Part shown: positions 16,672-27,610 of the stretch, in pieces
Layout: every line of letters begins with the position of its first letter
Position numbering within the stretch: the first letter of the stretch is position 1
DNA from: Kribbella flavida DSM 17836
Lineage (GTDB): Bacteria; Actinomycetota; Actinomycetes; Propionibacteriales; Kribbellaceae
Direction: 5' to 3'
NCBI RefSeq assembly: GCF_000024345.1
Contig: NC_013729.1
Span: 1,922,001-1,986,000 of the forward strand
Length of the DNA: 64,000 bases
Notes under the pieces: model-generated
Told to the model about the DNA's origin: nothing
Seen by the model: only the letters and a program-made list of their open reading frames with translations
Database searches by the model: none
Position numbers and translations under genes: made by a program

Positions 16672-17649
16672 ATGGAGAAGCGGACGTTGGGGCGTACGGG
16701 GCGGGATGTCGGCGTGGTCGGGCTGGGGGCCTGGCAACTCGGCGCCGACTGGGGTGAGGTCGGCGAGGACGAGGCGCTCGGCGTCCTGCGGGCCGCGGTC
16801 GAGGGCGGCGTCACGTTCATCGACACCGCCGACGTGTACGGCGACGGGCGCAGCGAGCGGCTCGTCGGGCAGGTGCTGAAGGAGTACGACGGCCTCACGG
16901 TCGCCAGCAAGATGGGCCGGCGGGTCGAGCAGCGGCCGGAGAACTACTCGCTGGACAACTTCCGGGCCTGGAACGACCGGTCGCGGGAGAACCTGGACGT
17001 GGAGACGATCGACCTGGTCCAGCTGCACTGCCCGCCGACCGAGGTGTACGCCACCGACGCGGTGTTCGACGCGCTGGACACGCTCGTCGAGCAACGGCGG
17101 ATCGCGGCGTACGGGGTGAGCGTGGAGACCTGCGCGGAGGCGCTCACCGCGATCGCCCGGCCGAACGTGGCGTCGGTGCAGATCATCCTGAACGCGTTCC
17201 GGCTGAAGCCGCTCGACGAGGTGCTGCCGGCCGCCCGCGAGGCCGGGGTCGGCATCATCGCCCGGGTTCCGCTGGCCAGCGGGCTGCTGTCCGGCAAGTA
17301 CGACGAGAACACCACCTTCTCCGCCGACGACCACCGCACCTACAACCGCCACGGCGAGGCCTTCGACGTCGGCGAGACGTTCTCCGGCGTCGACTTCGGC
17401 ACCGGCCTGGAAGCGGTCCGCCGGCTCGTCCCCTGGCTGCCGGCCGGCGTCACGATGGCCCAGTTCGCGCTGCGCTGGATCCTCGACCAGCCCGGCGTCT
17501 CGGTCGTCATCCCCGGCGCCCGCAACCCCGGCCAGGCCACCGCCAACCTCGCCGCCGCCGACCTGCCCCCACTCACCGCCGACCAGCTCGCCGCCGTCCG
17601 CGACACCTACGACCAGCTCGTCCGCCCCCAGGTCCACGCCCGCTGGTAG
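16672..17649 (+). CDS. Aldo/keto reductase
   Basis: A 325-residue NADPH-dependent oxidoreductase with a TIM-barrel fold. The catalytic tetrad can be followed: FIDTADVYGDGRSE with Asp51 and Tyr56, VASKMG with the Lys, and LVQLHCPP with the His. The NADPH-binding end is SVVIPGARNPGQATANLAA. It starts with a -10 box 7 nt upstream and no leader. It sits between DUF2017 and mec, where M. tuberculosis has an unrelated hydrolase. The physiological substrate is unknown. Confidence 0.92.
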   Translation: MEKRTLGRTGRDVGVVGLGAWQLGADWGEVGEDEALGVLRAAVEGGVTFIDTADVYGDGRSERLVGQVLKEYDGLTVASKMGRRVEQRPENYSLDNFRAWNDRSRENLDVETIDLVQLHCPPTEVYATDAVFDALDTLVEQRRIAAYGVSVETCAEALTAIARPNVASVQIILNAFRLKPLDEVLPAAREAGVGIIARVPLASGLLSGKYDENTTFSADDHRTYNRHGEAFDVGETFSGVDFGTGLEAVRRLVPWLPAGVTMAQFALRWILDQPGVSVVIPGARNPGQATANLAAADLPPLTADQLAAVRDTYDQLVRPQVHARW

Positions 17650-17701
17650 TCCACATAGTGGACCGAGTCCCGCGTTGGCGGGGGCGGTCCGGCGGCCCCC
17701 G

Positions 17702-17707
17702 TACCGT
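17702..17707 (+). promoter_or_regulatory. Leaderless -10 box for mec
   Basis: TACCGT with 7 nt to GTG 17715. The same spacing recurs at four other genes in this window. Confidence 0.5.
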
Positions 17708-17714
17708 GGGTGTC

Positions 17715-18167
17715 GTGCTGATCATCGACTCCGCGACGTACGACGCGATCGTGGCGCACGCCCGGCGGGATCATCCGGACGAGGCGTGCGGGGTGGTGGC
17801 GGGCCCGGTGGGATCGGACCGGCCGGAACGGTTCATCCCGATGCTGAACGCGGCCATGTCGCCGACGTTCTACGAGTTCGACTCCGGCGACCTGCTCAAG
17901 CTCTACCGGGAGATGGACGAGCGGGACGAGGAGCCGGTGGTGATCTACCACTCCCACACCGCGACCGAGGCCTACCCGTCCCGGACCGACATCAACCTGG
18001 CGCAGGAGCCGGGGGCGCACTACGTGCTGGTGTCGACCCGCGACGGCGCGGACTCGCCGTCGTACGACGGGCCGGTGGAGTTCCGGTCGTACCGGATCAT
18101 CGACGGCGCGGTGACCGAAGAGGAAGTCAAGGTCGTGGCGGCCTACGGCAATCTAGGAGACAACTGA
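17715..18167 (+). CDS. mec: CysO-cysteine peptidase Mec (JAMM metalloprotease)
   Basis: A zinc peptidase of about 150 residues that releases cysteine from the C-terminus of CysO. The JAMM/MPN+ motif is complete: EACGVV supplies the Glu, and HSHTATEAYPSRTD supplies His79, His81, Ser89 and Asp92 in the H-x-H-x7-S-x2-D pattern. I chose GTG 17715 from the -10 spacing; GTG 17706 in the same frame is possible. It is followed one base later by cysO and then cysM, the same order as Rv1334-Rv1336. Confidence 0.92.
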   Translation: MLIIDSATYDAIVAHARRDHPDEACGVVAGPVGSDRPERFIPMLNAAMSPTFYEFDSGDLLKLYREMDERDEEPVVIYHSHTATEAYPSRTDINLAQEPGAHYVLVSTRDGADSPSYDGPVEFRSYRIIDGAVTEEEVKVVAAYGNLGDN

Positions 18168-19433
<1,266 letters not shown>

Positions 19434-19467
19434 CTGCCCGCTGCGAGCAGGCGCAGGCCGCACGGGA

Positions 19468-19827
19468 TCAGGTCTTGAAGAGCACTTTGCGTCCTAACCG
19501 GGGATGGGTGCCGCGGCCCTTGCAGCTGTTGCAGGGCCGGGTGGCGTAGCTGAACAGCGTGCCGCGGTGCCGCCCGGCGCCCTTGCAGCGCCCGCACTTC
19601 GCGTTCGGGTGCAGCGACAGGGAGATCAGGTAGACGGCGAAGCCGGCGAGCAGCAGCAGGAACAGCATGCCGGTCGGGCCGAGAGCCGTCGCGATGTCGG
19701 CGGCGGTGCTGTCGGCCTGTGCGTCGGCAACCTGGCCGGCGGCTTGCCCGGCCGCGGCGTTCGTCGGTTGCGGATTCGGTGCTGCGGTGGAGCCCAGAGC
19801 CACCGCGATGTGGACTGCCAGGTTCAT
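19468..19827 (-). CDS. Small membrane protein with DnaJ-type zinc ribbon
   Basis: A 119-residue protein with an Ala/Gln-rich N-terminus, one membrane helix ([20 protein letters not shown]) and a C-terminal tail with two CxxCxGxG-like knuckles ([12 protein letters not shown] and [12 protein letters not shown]). The pairs resemble half of the DnaJ central zinc domain. Function is not known. It lies on the opposite strand between cysM and murI, where M. tuberculosis carries a rhomboid-like gene. Confidence 0.75.
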   Translation of the reverse strand: MNLAVHIAVALGSTAAPNPQPTNAAAGQAAGQVADAQADSTAADIATALGPTGMLFLLLLAGFAVYLISLSLHPNAKCGRCKGAGRHRGTLFSYATRPCNSCKGRGTHPRLGRKVLFKT

Positions 19828-19994
19828 GGCGTCGCGAGGGGCGGTCGGAAATACATCGCTCCAGAGTGGCGTGCGTCACGTGAGATTGCAATTCCGCAGA
19901 GTAAAGATGTGGACAACTCCGGCGTGTCGTTCTGCGGGGTGTGGGAAGCCCTGGTTGCCGGCTGCCCGCTGCCGGTCCTGTCGGCGCCATCGCC

Positions 19995-20000
19995 TAGTCT
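19995..20000 (+). promoter_or_regulatory. Leaderless -10 box for murI
   Basis: TAGTCT with exactly 7 nt before GTG 20008. No ribosome binding site is seen. Confidence 0.6.
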
Positions 20001-20007
20001 TCGAAGC

Positions 20008-20811
20008 GTGGCAGACGCACCCATCGGCATCTTCGACTCCGGCTTCGGCGGGCTCACCGTCGCCCGCGCCGTGCTGGACCAGCTCCCGCACGAGCCGATC
20101 CTGTACCTGGGCGACACCGCCCGCCAGCCGTACGGCCCGAAGTCCATCGCCGAGGTCCGCGAGTACGCGCTGGAGTGCCTGGACCACTTGGTCGAGGCCG
20201 GCGTGAAGGCGCTCGTGATCGCCTGCAACTCCGCCAGTGCGGCGATGCTGCGCGACGCCCGTGAGCGCTACGACGTACCGGTCGTGGAGGTGATCCTGCC
20301 GGCTGCGCGGCGGGCCGTCGCCGCAACCCGCAACCAGCGCGTCGGCGTCATCTGCACCCGCTCCACAGCCGCCTCGCTCGCGTACGACGACGCGTTCGCC
20401 GCGGCACCGCAGGTCGAGCTGACCACCCAGGCCTGCCCCAAGTTCGTGGACTTCGTCGAGTCCGGCGTGACGTCCGGCCCGGAGCTGCTCGCCGCCGCCC
20501 ACGAGTACCTGGATCCGCTGGTCGAGGCCGGCGTGGACACGCTGATCCTCGGCTGCACCCACTACCCGTTGCTGACCGGCGTGATCTCGTACGTGATGGG
20601 CGACGAGGTCACCTTGGTGAGCAGCGCCGAGGAAGGCGCCAAGGACGTGTACGGCGTACTGACCAAGGCCGGACTGCTGCGTGACAACACGTTGCCCGAG
20701 CCCCGGCACCGCTTCGTCACCACCGGCGACCCGGCCGACTTCGCCGCCATCGGATCGCGCTTTCTCGGTCCGGTGATCAGCTCGGTCGACCAGTTCGCCT
20801 GGGTGCGTTGA
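20008..20811 (+). CDS. murI: Glutamate racemase
   Basis: A 267-residue enzyme making D-glutamate for peptidoglycan. [15 protein letters not shown] is the N-terminal signature. The two catalytic cysteines are Cys73 in ACNSASA and Cys183 in LGCTHYPLL. The open frame extends about 170 codons upstream, but GTG 20008 is the only start giving the family N-terminus, and it has a -10 box 7 nt upstream. Confidence 0.95.
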   Translation: MADAPIGIFDSGFGGLTVARAVLDQLPHEPILYLGDTARQPYGPKSIAEVREYALECLDHLVEAGVKALVIACNSASAAMLRDARERYDVPVVEVILPAARRAVAATRNQRVGVICTRSTAASLAYDDAFAAAPQVELTTQACPKFVDFVESGVTSGPELLAAAHEYLDPLVEAGVDTLILGCTHYPLLTGVISYVMGDEVTLVSSAEEGAKDVYGVLTKAGLLRDNTLPEPRHRFVTTGDPADFAAIGSRFLGPVISSVDQFAWVR

Positions 20812-20970
20812 CGGCAGGATGACCAGGTGGTGACGGGGGTGACGCGGCTCGCACCGGATGTTGTCGTCGGCACCGGAAGGCGACGCCGGGTGCGCGGAAT
20901 CGCCGCTGTGCAACCGGATCGGCCGCCCGGCGACGTTCCGGCGCTGCCTGCGAAGCGGTCAACCCGCCGG

Positions 20971-20976
20971 TAATGT
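20971..20976 (+). promoter_or_regulatory. Leaderless -10 box for the metallo-hydrolase
   Basis: TAATGT, 7 nt before ATG 20984. Confidence 0.6.
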
Positions 20977-20983
20977 TCAGGTC

Positions 20984-21730
20984 ATGAAGCTCACCGTGCT
21001 CGGCTGCTCCGGGTCCGTCCCCGGGCCGGACTCGCCCGCGTCGGGCTACCTGGTCACCGCCGACGGGTTCCACCTGGTGCTGGACCTCGGCAGCGGCGCG
21101 CTCGGAGCCCTGCAGCGGCACATCGCGGTCCCGCAGATCGGCGCGATCGGCCTGTCCCACCTGCATCCCGACCACTGCATGGACCTGTGCGGCCTGTACG
21201 TCGCCGCGAAGTACTCGCCGGCCGCACCGTTCCCGCGCATCCCGGTCTTCGGCCCGTCCGGCACGGCCGCCCGGATGGCGCTTGCCTACGACCTGCCGGA
21301 CGATCCGGGCATGGAGGAGGAGCTGGATTTCCGCAGCTGGCAGGAGATCCAGCAGATCGGCCCGTTCACGGTCCGGACGGCGCCGATGGTGCACCCGGTC
21401 CCGGCGTACGCGATCCGGGTTGAGCACGGCAACAAGTCGCTCACCTACACCGGCGACACCGGCCCGAACGAAGCCCTGGTCGAACTGGCCCGCGGCACCG
21501 ATCTGCTGCTGTCCGAGGCGGCCCTGCAGGACAACGATCCGCGGAATCCGCCCGACCTGCACCTGACACCGGCCGATGCCGGCGAGCACGCCAAACGCGC
21601 CGGCGCCAAGCGACTCGTCATCACCCACGTCCCGCCGTGGTACGACCGGGACGTGCAGACCGATCACGCCCGCCGGACCTATCCCGGCGAGGTGCACACC
21701 GCGTTTCCCGGTGCTGTCTACGACATCTGA
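20984..21730 (+). CDS. Metallo-beta-lactamase-fold phosphodiesterase (Rv1339-like)
   Basis: A 248-residue metallo-hydrolase. The metal site is visible in LSHLHPDHCMDL (HxHxDH), then TAPMVHPVPAYAI, TYTGDTGPNEAL and VITHVPPW. Its place between murI and rph matches Rv1339, an atypical cAMP phosphodiesterase in M. tuberculosis; that activity is transferred by homology and gene order, not seen in the sequence. The ATG is preceded by a -10 box at leaderless spacing. Confidence 0.9.
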   Translation: MKLTVLGCSGSVPGPDSPASGYLVTADGFHLVLDLGSGALGALQRHIAVPQIGAIGLSHLHPDHCMDLCGLYVAAKYSPAAPFPRIPVFGPSGTAARMALAYDLPDDPGMEEELDFRSWQEIQQIGPFTVRTAPMVHPVPAYAIRVEHGNKSLTYTGDTGPNEALVELARGTDLLLSEAALQDNDPRNPPDLHLTPADAGEHAKRAGAKRLVITHVPPWYDRDVQTDHARRTYPGEVHTAFPGAVYDI

Positions 21731-21769
21731 GGCCTTGTCTTCGCCTGCTCGGCCAGGGAATGCCTCAGG

Positions 21770-22942
21770 TCAGCGCGACTGGCCTTCGTCGAAGTACTTG
21801 ACCAGGGCCGGGTCCAGCGGCGGAATGTCGATCGGGGTGCCGTTGGAGCGCAGGGACGTGGTGGCGGCGTAGCCCGCGGCGACCGCCGCCCGCGCGGCGA
21901 TCGGCGAGGTCAGGGTCTTGCCGCCGTCGCGGACGAAGCGGACGAACTCGGCCACCAGTCGCGGGTCGGCGCCGCCGTGACCACCATCGGCGGCCCCGAG
22001 CTCGACCACCTGGTCGGCGTCCGCGCGGTAGCCGGAGCGGCGGCTGTTCCACACCTTGACGACACCGCCGGGCCCGTCGCCGAAGTTCTCCAGCCGGCCG
22101 TGGGTGCCGATCACCGTGTAGTTGCGCCAGTAGTCCGGGGTGAAGTGGCACTGCTGGTAGGAGAGGAAAACCCCGTTGTCCAGCTGGAAGTTCGCCATCG
22201 AGAGGTCCTCGACATCCAGCACCGGCGCCAGCCCGGTCTGGCTCAGCGGCGGCCAGTTGCTCTCGTCCACGAAGTCCTCGAAGCGCTGCCCGGTCCGGTC
22301 CAGCCGGTCCTCGATCCCGCCGTACAGGACCAGGCCGCCGAGCGCGCTGGCGTGCGTGGTGTACCCGCCCGCCAGCCAGTGCATCACGTCGATGTCGTGG
22401 GCACCCTTCTGCAGCAGCAGGCTGGTGGTCCGGCGCCGGTCGGCGTGCCAGTCCTTGAAGTAGAAGTCGCCGCCGTGGCCGACGAAGTGCCGGCACCAGA
22501 TCGCCTTCACCTCGCCGATCGCGCCGGACACGATCAGGTCCCGCATCGTCTGCACGACCGGCATGTGCCGCATGTTGTGCCCGACGTACAGCCGCGCGCC
22601 GCTCTCGTACGCCGCCTGCAGCACCCGGTCGCAGCCCTCGGTGGTGATCGCCAGCGGCTTCTCCACGAACACCGCGACGTCGGCCCGGAGGAAGTCGATC
22701 GCGGGGTCCTCGTGCAGGTCGTCGGGCGTGGTCAGGAAGACGCCGTCCAGGCCGAGTTCGAGCAGGTCCCGGTGGTCGGCGTACGCCGTCGCGCCCGGGT
22801 ACGTCGTGAGGGCCGCCTGCCGCTGCTTCTCGGCCGGGTCGCAGACGGCGACGATCTCGGCGCCGTCGCCCGGCGCGTGCGCGTGCTGGGCGAGCTTGCT
22901 GCGTGCGCCGAGTCCGACCACACCGAACCGAAGACCAGTCAT
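21770..22942 (-). CDS. Gfo/Idh/MocA-family oxidoreductase
   Basis: A 390-residue NAD(P)-dependent dehydrogenase. The Rossmann motif is GVVGLGARSKLAQHA, and the family motif VEKPLAIT (EKP) is complete. The substrate-side histidines lie in QKGAHDIDVMHWLAGG. ATG 22942 is preferred over an upstream in-frame start because AGGAG lies six bases before it. It interrupts the murI-rph core block. Such enzymes act on sugars, inositols or glycosides; the substrate is not evident. Confidence 0.9.
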   Translation of the reverse strand: MTGLRFGVVGLGARSKLAQHAHAPGDGAEIVAVCDPAEKQRQAALTTYPGATAYADHRDLLELGLDGVFLTTPDDLHEDPAIDFLRADVAVFVEKPLAITTEGCDRVLQAAYESGARLYVGHNMRHMPVVQTMRDLIVSGAIGEVKAIWCRHFVGHGGDFYFKDWHADRRRTTSLLLQKGAHDIDVMHWLAGGYTTHASALGGLVLYGGIEDRLDRTGQRFEDFVDESNWPPLSQTGLAPVLDVEDLSMANFQLDNGVFLSYQQCHFTPDYWRNYTVIGTHGRLENFGDGPGGVVKVWNSRRSGYRADADQVVELGAADGGHGGADPRLVAEFVRFVRDGGKTLTSPIAARAAVAAGYAATTSLRSNGTPIDIPPLDPALVKYFDEGQSR

Positions 22943-23085
22943 TCCCAACTCCTGCACGTAGATGATTGCAAGAGCCTATGTCCGGACACTTGCGGTCTTC
23001 AACACCCGTTTCATCCCGTGGTGTTGCCGATCACGTCACCTGGCCCTCACCGCGGTCTCGCGCTCGCGCGTCACCATGACGGAAC

Positions 23086-23910
23086 GTGAGCCTCCACTAC
23101 GTGGCACTCGGTGACTCGACCACTGTTGGCGTCGGGGATCCATTGACCGGCAGCACCACCGACCTGTCCGGTGCCGGAGCGCGTCCAGGAGAGGGGTGGC
23201 GGGGCTGGGCCTCGCTGCTCGCCGACTCCCTGGGCAGCTCCCACCGTGTGACGTTCTCCAACCTGGCCATCAGCGGCGCGACCGTACCGAAGGTCGCCGC
23301 CGACCAACTGCCGGAGACCGGCGCGGGCCCGATCGACCTGGCCTCGCTGATCGTCGGCCTCAACGACACCCTGCAGGCGGGCTTCGACCCGGGCCGGATC
23401 CGCGACGGCCTCTCCCTGTGCGCCGAACAGTTGACCGGCCGGGGGGCACTGCTGCTGACCGTCCGGTTCCACGACCACGGCCAGGTCTTCGGTCTGCCCG
23501 GGTGGCTGCGCAGACCCCTGTGGCAGCGGATCGAGCAGGTGAACGCCGTGTACGACGAGCTGTACCTGGAGTACGGCGGGATCCGGCTCGACATGGCCGA
23601 CTACCCGGAGGTGTACCGGCGCGACTTCTGGAGCGTGGACCGGCTGCACCCGGGGGAGCTGGGGCATCGCCGGCTGGCCCGGGCGTTCGCCGACGAACTG
23701 GTCGCGCGCGGCGTCCCGATCGCCGTACCGCCGGACCTGACGTGTGCCGGGCAGACGCCCAGCCGGTGGGCCGACGCGGCCTGGATGGTGCGGGAAGGGG
23801 TGCCGTGGCTGGGGCGCCGGGCGAGCGACCTGACGCCCTGGGCCGCCCGGATGGTGATCAGCCGGTTTCGTCCGCCGGCCGATGCGGGAGTCCAGCGGCT
23901 GCGGGCATAG
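23086..23910 (+). CDS. SGNH/GDSL-family hydrolase
   Basis: A 274-residue esterase-like protein with no signal peptide. Block I is [11 protein letters not shown] (catalytic Ser), block II has the Gly in AISGATVPK, block III is IVGLNDT and block V is [10 protein letters not shown] (Asp and His). The C-terminal 50 residues are rich in Trp and Arg. Its TAG stop forms the first bases of the rph -10 box. The substrate is unknown, possibly an acyl ester. Confidence 0.9.
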   Translation: MSLHYVALGDSTTVGVGDPLTGSTTDLSGAGARPGEGWRGWASLLADSLGSSHRVTFSNLAISGATVPKVAADQLPETGAGPIDLASLIVGLNDTLQAGFDPGRIRDGLSLCAEQLTGRGALLLTVRFHDHGQVFGLPGWLRRPLWQRIEQVNAVYDELYLEYGGIRLDMADYPEVYRRDFWSVDRLHPGELGHRRLARAFADELVARGVPIAVPPDLTCAGQTPSRWADAAWMVREGVPWLGRRASDLTPWAARMVISRFRPPADAGVQRLRA

Positions 23911-23913
23911 GGT
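23908..23913 (+). promoter_or_regulatory. Leaderless -10 box for rph
   Basis: TAGGGT, 7 nt before ATG 23921; its TAG is also the stop codon of the SGNH gene. Confidence 0.55.
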
Positions 23914-23920
23914 CGGCTGC

Positions 23921-24637
23921 ATGGCTCGTATCGATGGACGTACCCCTGATCAGCTCCGGCCGGTGACCCTGACCCGGAAGTGGCTCGACCATGCGGAGGG
24001 CTCGGTGCTGGTCGAGTTCGGCCGGACCCGGGTGCTGTGCGCGGCGAGCGTGACCGAGGGCGTGCCGCGCTGGCGCAAGGGGTCCGGCCTGGGCTGGGTC
24101 AGCGCGGAGTACGCGATGCTGCCGCGGTCGACCAACACCCGCTCCGACCGCGAGTCGGTGAAGGGCCGGATCGGTGGCCGGACGCACGAGATCTCCCGGC
24201 TGATCGGGCGGTCGCTGCGGGCCGTGATCGACTACAAGGCGCTCGGCGAGAACACCATCCTGCTCGACTGCGACGTGCTGCAGGCCGACGGTGGCACCCG
24301 GACCGCGGCGATCACCGGCGCGTACGTCGCGCTCGCCGACGCGGTGTCGTTCCTGCGCGACCGCAAGGCGCTGAAGGGTGAGCCGCTGACCGGCTCGGTG
24401 TCCGCGGTGTCGGTCGGCATCATCGACGGTACGCCGATGCTCGACCTCTGCTACGAGGAGGACGTGCGGGCCGAGACCGACATGAACCTGGTGCTCACCG
24501 GCGACGGCAAGTTCATCGAGGTGCAGGGCACGGCCGAGGGCGCGCCGTTCGACCGCGCTGAGCTGGACAGCCTGCTCGAGCTGGGCACGGCCGGCTGCGT
24601 CGAGCTGACGAAGCTGCAGCGGGAGGCGCTGGCATGA
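23921..24637 (+). CDS. rph: Ribonuclease PH
   Basis: A 238-residue phosphorolytic 3'-5' exoribonuclease that trims tRNA 3' ends. [15 protein letters not shown] at the N-terminus, [31 protein letters not shown] and [20 protein letters not shown] (phosphate- and metal-binding) are all present. It overlaps rdgB by ATGA. Rph-RdgB pairing is common in actinobacteria and firmicutes. Confidence 0.96.
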   Translation: MARIDGRTPDQLRPVTLTRKWLDHAEGSVLVEFGRTRVLCAASVTEGVPRWRKGSGLGWVSAEYAMLPRSTNTRSDRESVKGRIGGRTHEISRLIGRSLRAVIDYKALGENTILLDCDVLQADGGTRTAAITGAYVALADAVSFLRDRKALKGEPLTGSVSAVSVGIIDGTPMLDLCYEEDVRAETDMNLVLTGDGKFIEVQGTAEGAPFDRAELDSLLELGTAGCVELTKLQREALA

Positions 24638-25239
24638 GCAAGATCGTGCTCGCCTCGAACAACGCGAAGAAGCTCGAGGAGCTGCGCCGGATCCTGGCCC
24701 CGATCGTGCCCGGCATCGAGGTGCTCGGCCTGGCCGACGTCCCGCCGTACGACGAGCCGGCCGAGACCGAGCCGACCTTCGAGGGCAACGCGCTGCTGAA
24801 GGCGCGGGCCGCCGTCGCCGCGACCGGGCTGCCCGCGATCGCCGACGACAGCGGGATCTGCGTCGACGCGCTGAACGGCATGCCCGGCGTGCTGTCGGCG
24901 CGCTGGTCCGGCCCGGCCAAGGACAACCACGCGAACAACGTGCTGCTGCTCGGCCAGCTGGAGGACGTGCCGGACGAGCGCCGCGGTGCCGCCTTCGTCG
25001 CGGCCGTCGCGTTCTGCCGGCCGGACGGCCCGGAGGAGGTTGTGGTGGGCGAGATGCGCGGATCGGTGATCCGGGAACTGCGCGGCACCGGCGGCTTCGG
25101 GTACGACGTGCTGTTCGTGCCGGAGGGCGACGACCGGACCACGGCCGAGCTGTCGATGGAGGAGAAGGACGCGATCAGCCACCGCGGCAAGGCGCTGCGG
25201 GCGATCGCCCCGCTGGTCGCCCGAGCGTTGGAGGCCTGA
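24634..25239 (+). CDS. rdgB: Non-canonical purine NTP pyrophosphatase (XTP/dITP)
   Basis: A 201-residue housecleaning enzyme hydrolysing dITP and XTP to monophosphates. Motifs are [36 protein letters not shown], and [12 protein letters not shown] before a final [10 protein letters not shown]. The ATG overlaps the rph stop and its TGA overlaps the ATG of the next gene, so the three genes are one translational unit. Confidence 0.96.
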   Translation: MSKIVLASNNAKKLEELRRILAPIVPGIEVLGLADVPPYDEPAETEPTFEGNALLKARAAVAATGLPAIADDSGICVDALNGMPGVLSARWSGPAKDNHANNVLLLGQLEDVPDERRGAAFVAAVAFCRPDGPEEVVVGEMRGSVIRELRGTGGFGYDVLFVPEGDDRTTAELSMEEKDAISHRGKALRAIAPLVARALEA

Positions 25240-25823
25240 TGCTGTTCGCCGGAAGTGACAAGGACGGCGTCGCCGCGGGCCGGATCACCGCGGCCTACCG
25301 GCGCTGGGCCGAGCCGCGGGTGATCGAGGGCCGGGTGTACCGGACCAACGCGGGCCGGATCGAGATCGACAGCATCCGCCAGGTCAATCCCGACCTGATC
25401 GCCGACAACGACGAGATGCTGCAGTTGGCCGACCGGCAGAACGCCAAGGACGTCCGCCGGCGGTTGCGCGGCGACGAGACGCTGCCGACCTGGCTGATCC
25501 GCTTCCACCTGGTCGAGGGCCCCGACCCCCGCGAGGAGCTCGCCGCCTCGGCCGAGCTCACCCCCGCGGACGTCGAGGACCTCACCGCCAAGCTCCAGCG
25601 GCTGGACGAGTTCGGCCGCCAGAGCCCGTGGACCCTGCAGACCCTCCAGCTGATCCAGGCCAATCCCGGAGTCCGCGCGGCCGACCTGGCTTCCCACGTC
25701 GGCCGCGACACCGCAGGCTTCAAGATCGACGTGCGCAAACTGAAGAACCTCGGCCTCACCTACAGCCTGGAAGTCGGCTACGAGCTGAGCCCCCGCGGCA
25801 CGGCGTACCTGGCGGCTTTGTAG
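25239..25823 (+). CDS. ASCH-like domain plus winged-helix protein of unknown function
   Basis: A 194-residue protein whose ATG shares a base with the rdgB stop (TGATG). The first 100 residues resemble an ASCH/PUA-like RNA-binding fold (FAGSDKDGVAAGRITAAYRR, VYRTNAGRIEIDSI, TWLIRFHLV). The C-terminal 70 residues form a winged helix (RAADLASHVGRDTAGFKIDV, RKLKNLGLTYSL). It is coupled to nucleotide housecleaning and tRNA trimming, so a nucleic-acid role is plausible. I do not recognise a characterised homologue. Confidence 0.82.
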   Translation: MLFAGSDKDGVAAGRITAAYRRWAEPRVIEGRVYRTNAGRIEIDSIRQVNPDLIADNDEMLQLADRQNAKDVRRRLRGDETLPTWLIRFHLVEGPDPREELAASAELTPADVEDLTAKLQRLDEFGRQSPWTLQTLQLIQANPGVRAADLASHVGRDTAGFKIDVRKLKNLGLTYSLEVGYELSPRGTAYLAAL

Positions 25824-25837
25824 TTGCTCGTTCGCCG

Positions 25838-25872
25838 GCCGCCGCTCTCGGTCCACCCTGGACCGGGGCGGC
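25838..25872. terminator. Bidirectional hairpin between convergent genes
   Basis: GCCGCC and GGCGGC form the outer stem, GGTCC and GGACC the inner stem, with a short mismatch between them. It lies between the stops of the ASCH/winged-helix gene (+) and the GNAT gene (-). There is no T-tract, as is common in actinomycetes. Confidence 0.55.
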
Positions 25873-25874
25873 GT

Positions 25875-26372
25875 TCAGCAGGCCCGTTCGTACTCGACCT
25901 GGGGGAGCGGACGGCCGTCGCCGAAGTCGCGGGTTCGGGTCGCGCCGGTCTCGGTGAAGCCGGACTTGGTGTAGAAGCGGCGGGACTGCGGGGTGTCCCG
26001 TAGCGTCCACAGGTGCACGCGGGTGAACCCGTGCTCCCGTAGTGCCTGCAGCGTGCCGTCCATCAACGCCGCCGCGACGCCGCTGCCCCAGCCGTCCGGA
26101 TGCCCGTAGAAGCTGAGAATCTCCGCCACGCCTGGTCGGGTCTGCGACTCCGCCACCCACGCCATCGCCAGCCGCCGGCCGTTCGCGAGCCCGAGCAGAA
26201 CGGTCCCGTCCCGCTCGGCGATCCGCTGGTGCCACCGGGTCAACCGCGACCTGATCCCCGCCGCCGCGAACTCCGTGTCGAACAAGGGCGCGTACGCCGC
26301 CGCCCACGACGCCGCGTGGATCTCCCCGACAGCATCCCCATCACCGGCAACCGCCCGCCGCACCTCGATCAT
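25875..26372 (-). CDS. GNAT-family N-acetyltransferase
   Basis: A 165-residue acyltransferase. The acetyl-CoA site is in the stretch GHPDGWGSGVAAALMDGTL, a variant of the R/Q-x-x-G-x-G/A loop, followed by RVHLWTLRDTPQSRRFYTKS and FTETG at the C-terminal fold. The N-terminus VRRAVAGDGDAVGEIHAASW is typical. The acceptor cannot be inferred. It is convergent with the ASCH/winged-helix gene and upstream of nothing obviously related. Confidence 0.9.
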   Translation of the reverse strand: MIEVRRAVAGDGDAVGEIHAASWAAAYAPLFDTEFAAAGIRSRLTRWHQRIAERDGTVLLGLANGRRLAMAWVAESQTRPGVAEILSFYGHPDGWGSGVAAALMDGTLQALREHGFTRVHLWTLRDTPQSRRFYTKSGFTETGATRTRDFGDGRPLPQVEYERAC

Positions 26373-26401
26373 GGCGCCACCTTAGAAGTCAGTACCGACA
26401 G

Positions 26402-27610
26402 TCATCCGCCGGCGGCGACTTCCGAGACGCTGCTCGACCTCCGACGACCGGTGCCGAGGGTCAGGAGCAGTGAAGCAGCCGTCAGCACCACGCCGAACCA
26501 GACGACGCTGGTGACGCCCGCATGGTCGGCGAACAGTCCGCCGAACAGTGCGCCCAGAGCGATGGACGTGTTGTAGGCCATGGTGTTGAGCGACATCGCG
26601 GCCTCGAACGTGTCCGGCGCCGCGGCGAGCGTCAGGTTGACCTGCGAGAGCTGCACCACGCCGAAGGACAGCCCCCAGAGGACCAGCGCGGCGATCGCGC
26701 CGGGTCGCCCGTCGCCGATGGTGAGCAGGAGCAGCAGGGACGCCACCAGGCCCAGGCAGCCGGCGACGAAGCTACCTCGCGGACTTCTCCTCACCGTGGA
26801 GCCGGCGATGAAGTTGCCGATGGCACCTCCGGCACCGAAGACCATCAGGACCGTGGTCACGAAGACGGCTCCGGCCGCGGTCCTCTCCTCCAGGAACGGA
26901 CGGATGAAGGTGTAGGCCCCGAAGTGGCCGAGCACGAACAGTACGACGCTGGTCAGCACCAGCCGCAGCGGCAGGTTCGTGACGGGCAGCCGGAAGACCT
27001 CCCGGACCGACACCGCGTTCGCCGACGGCAGTGAGGGGATGAGCGCGGCGACAGCGACCAGAACCAGCGCGCTGAGTCCGGCCCAGATGAGAAAGGTGGT
27101 GCGCCAGTCCGTCAGGCTTTCGAGCACCGTTCCCAGCGGTATCCCCACCACGGTGGCGATCGAGATGCCGGACATCACCGTCGCCGCCGCTGTGCTCGCG
27201 TGCCGTTCCGGGACCAGGCGCACCGCCATGCTGACGCCGATGGCCCAGAAGACACCGCTGGCGAAGCCCATCACCAGGCGGGTTCCGAGCATGACCGGGT
27301 AGTTCGGCGCGACCGCGGTCATCAGGTTGCCTAGAGCAAGAATAGCCAGCAGGCCGCACAACAGCACGCGACGGTTGACGCGCCTGGTCCAGGCCACGAT
27401 GAACGGCACCCCCAGCCCGGCGGAGATGCCCTGCAACGTGACCATGAGTCCGGCCACGCCGACCGAGATGCCCAGCGTCGTACTCAACGGCGTCAGCAGG
27501 CCGATGGGCATCAGTTCGGTGGTGAGAAAGACGAACAGACTCGCGGTGATCGCGGCGACGCCGAGCCAGGATTTCAGCGTCGAGACGGGGTGATCGTGAG
27601 CGGCAGGCAT
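26402..27610 (-). CDS. MFS transporter, DHA1-type efflux permease
   Basis: A 402-residue membrane protein with 12 predicted helices. WLGVAAITASLFVFLTTELM is helix 1; motif A is represented by WTRRVNRRVLLCGLLAI and the family helix-5 region by MSGISIATVVGIPLGTVLES. ATG 27610 is preferred because the upstream in-frame extension is charged and AGAGAG precedes this ATG. It is divergent from a LysR gene across 107 bp, the usual layout for a LysR-controlled drug or arabinose-type efflux pump. Confidence 0.9.
   Translation of the reverse strand: MPAAHDHPVSTLKSWLGVAAITASLFVFLTTELMPIGLLTPLSTTLGISVGVAGLMVTLQGISAGLGVPFIVAWTRRVNRRVLLCGLLAILALGNLMTAVAPNYPVMLGTRLVMGFASGVFWAIGVSMAVRLVPERHASTAAATVMSGISIATVVGIPLGTVLESLTDWRTTFLIWAGLSALVLVAVAALIPSLPSANAVSVREVFRLPVTNLPLRLVLTSVVLFVLGHFGAYTFIRPFLEERTAAGAVFVTTVLMVFGAGGAIGNFIAGSTVRRSPRGSFVAGCLGLVASLLLLLTIGDGRPGAIAALVLWGLSFGVVQLSQVNLTLAAAPDTFEAAMSLNTMAYNTSIALGALFGGLFADHAGVTSVVWFGVVLTAASLLLTLGTGRRRSSSVSEVAAGG

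Noticed and set aside
22271-22285. TCGAAGCGCTGCC as a fifth LacI operator
   Set aside because: Only the left half matches and it lies inside the Gfo/Idh coding sequence.
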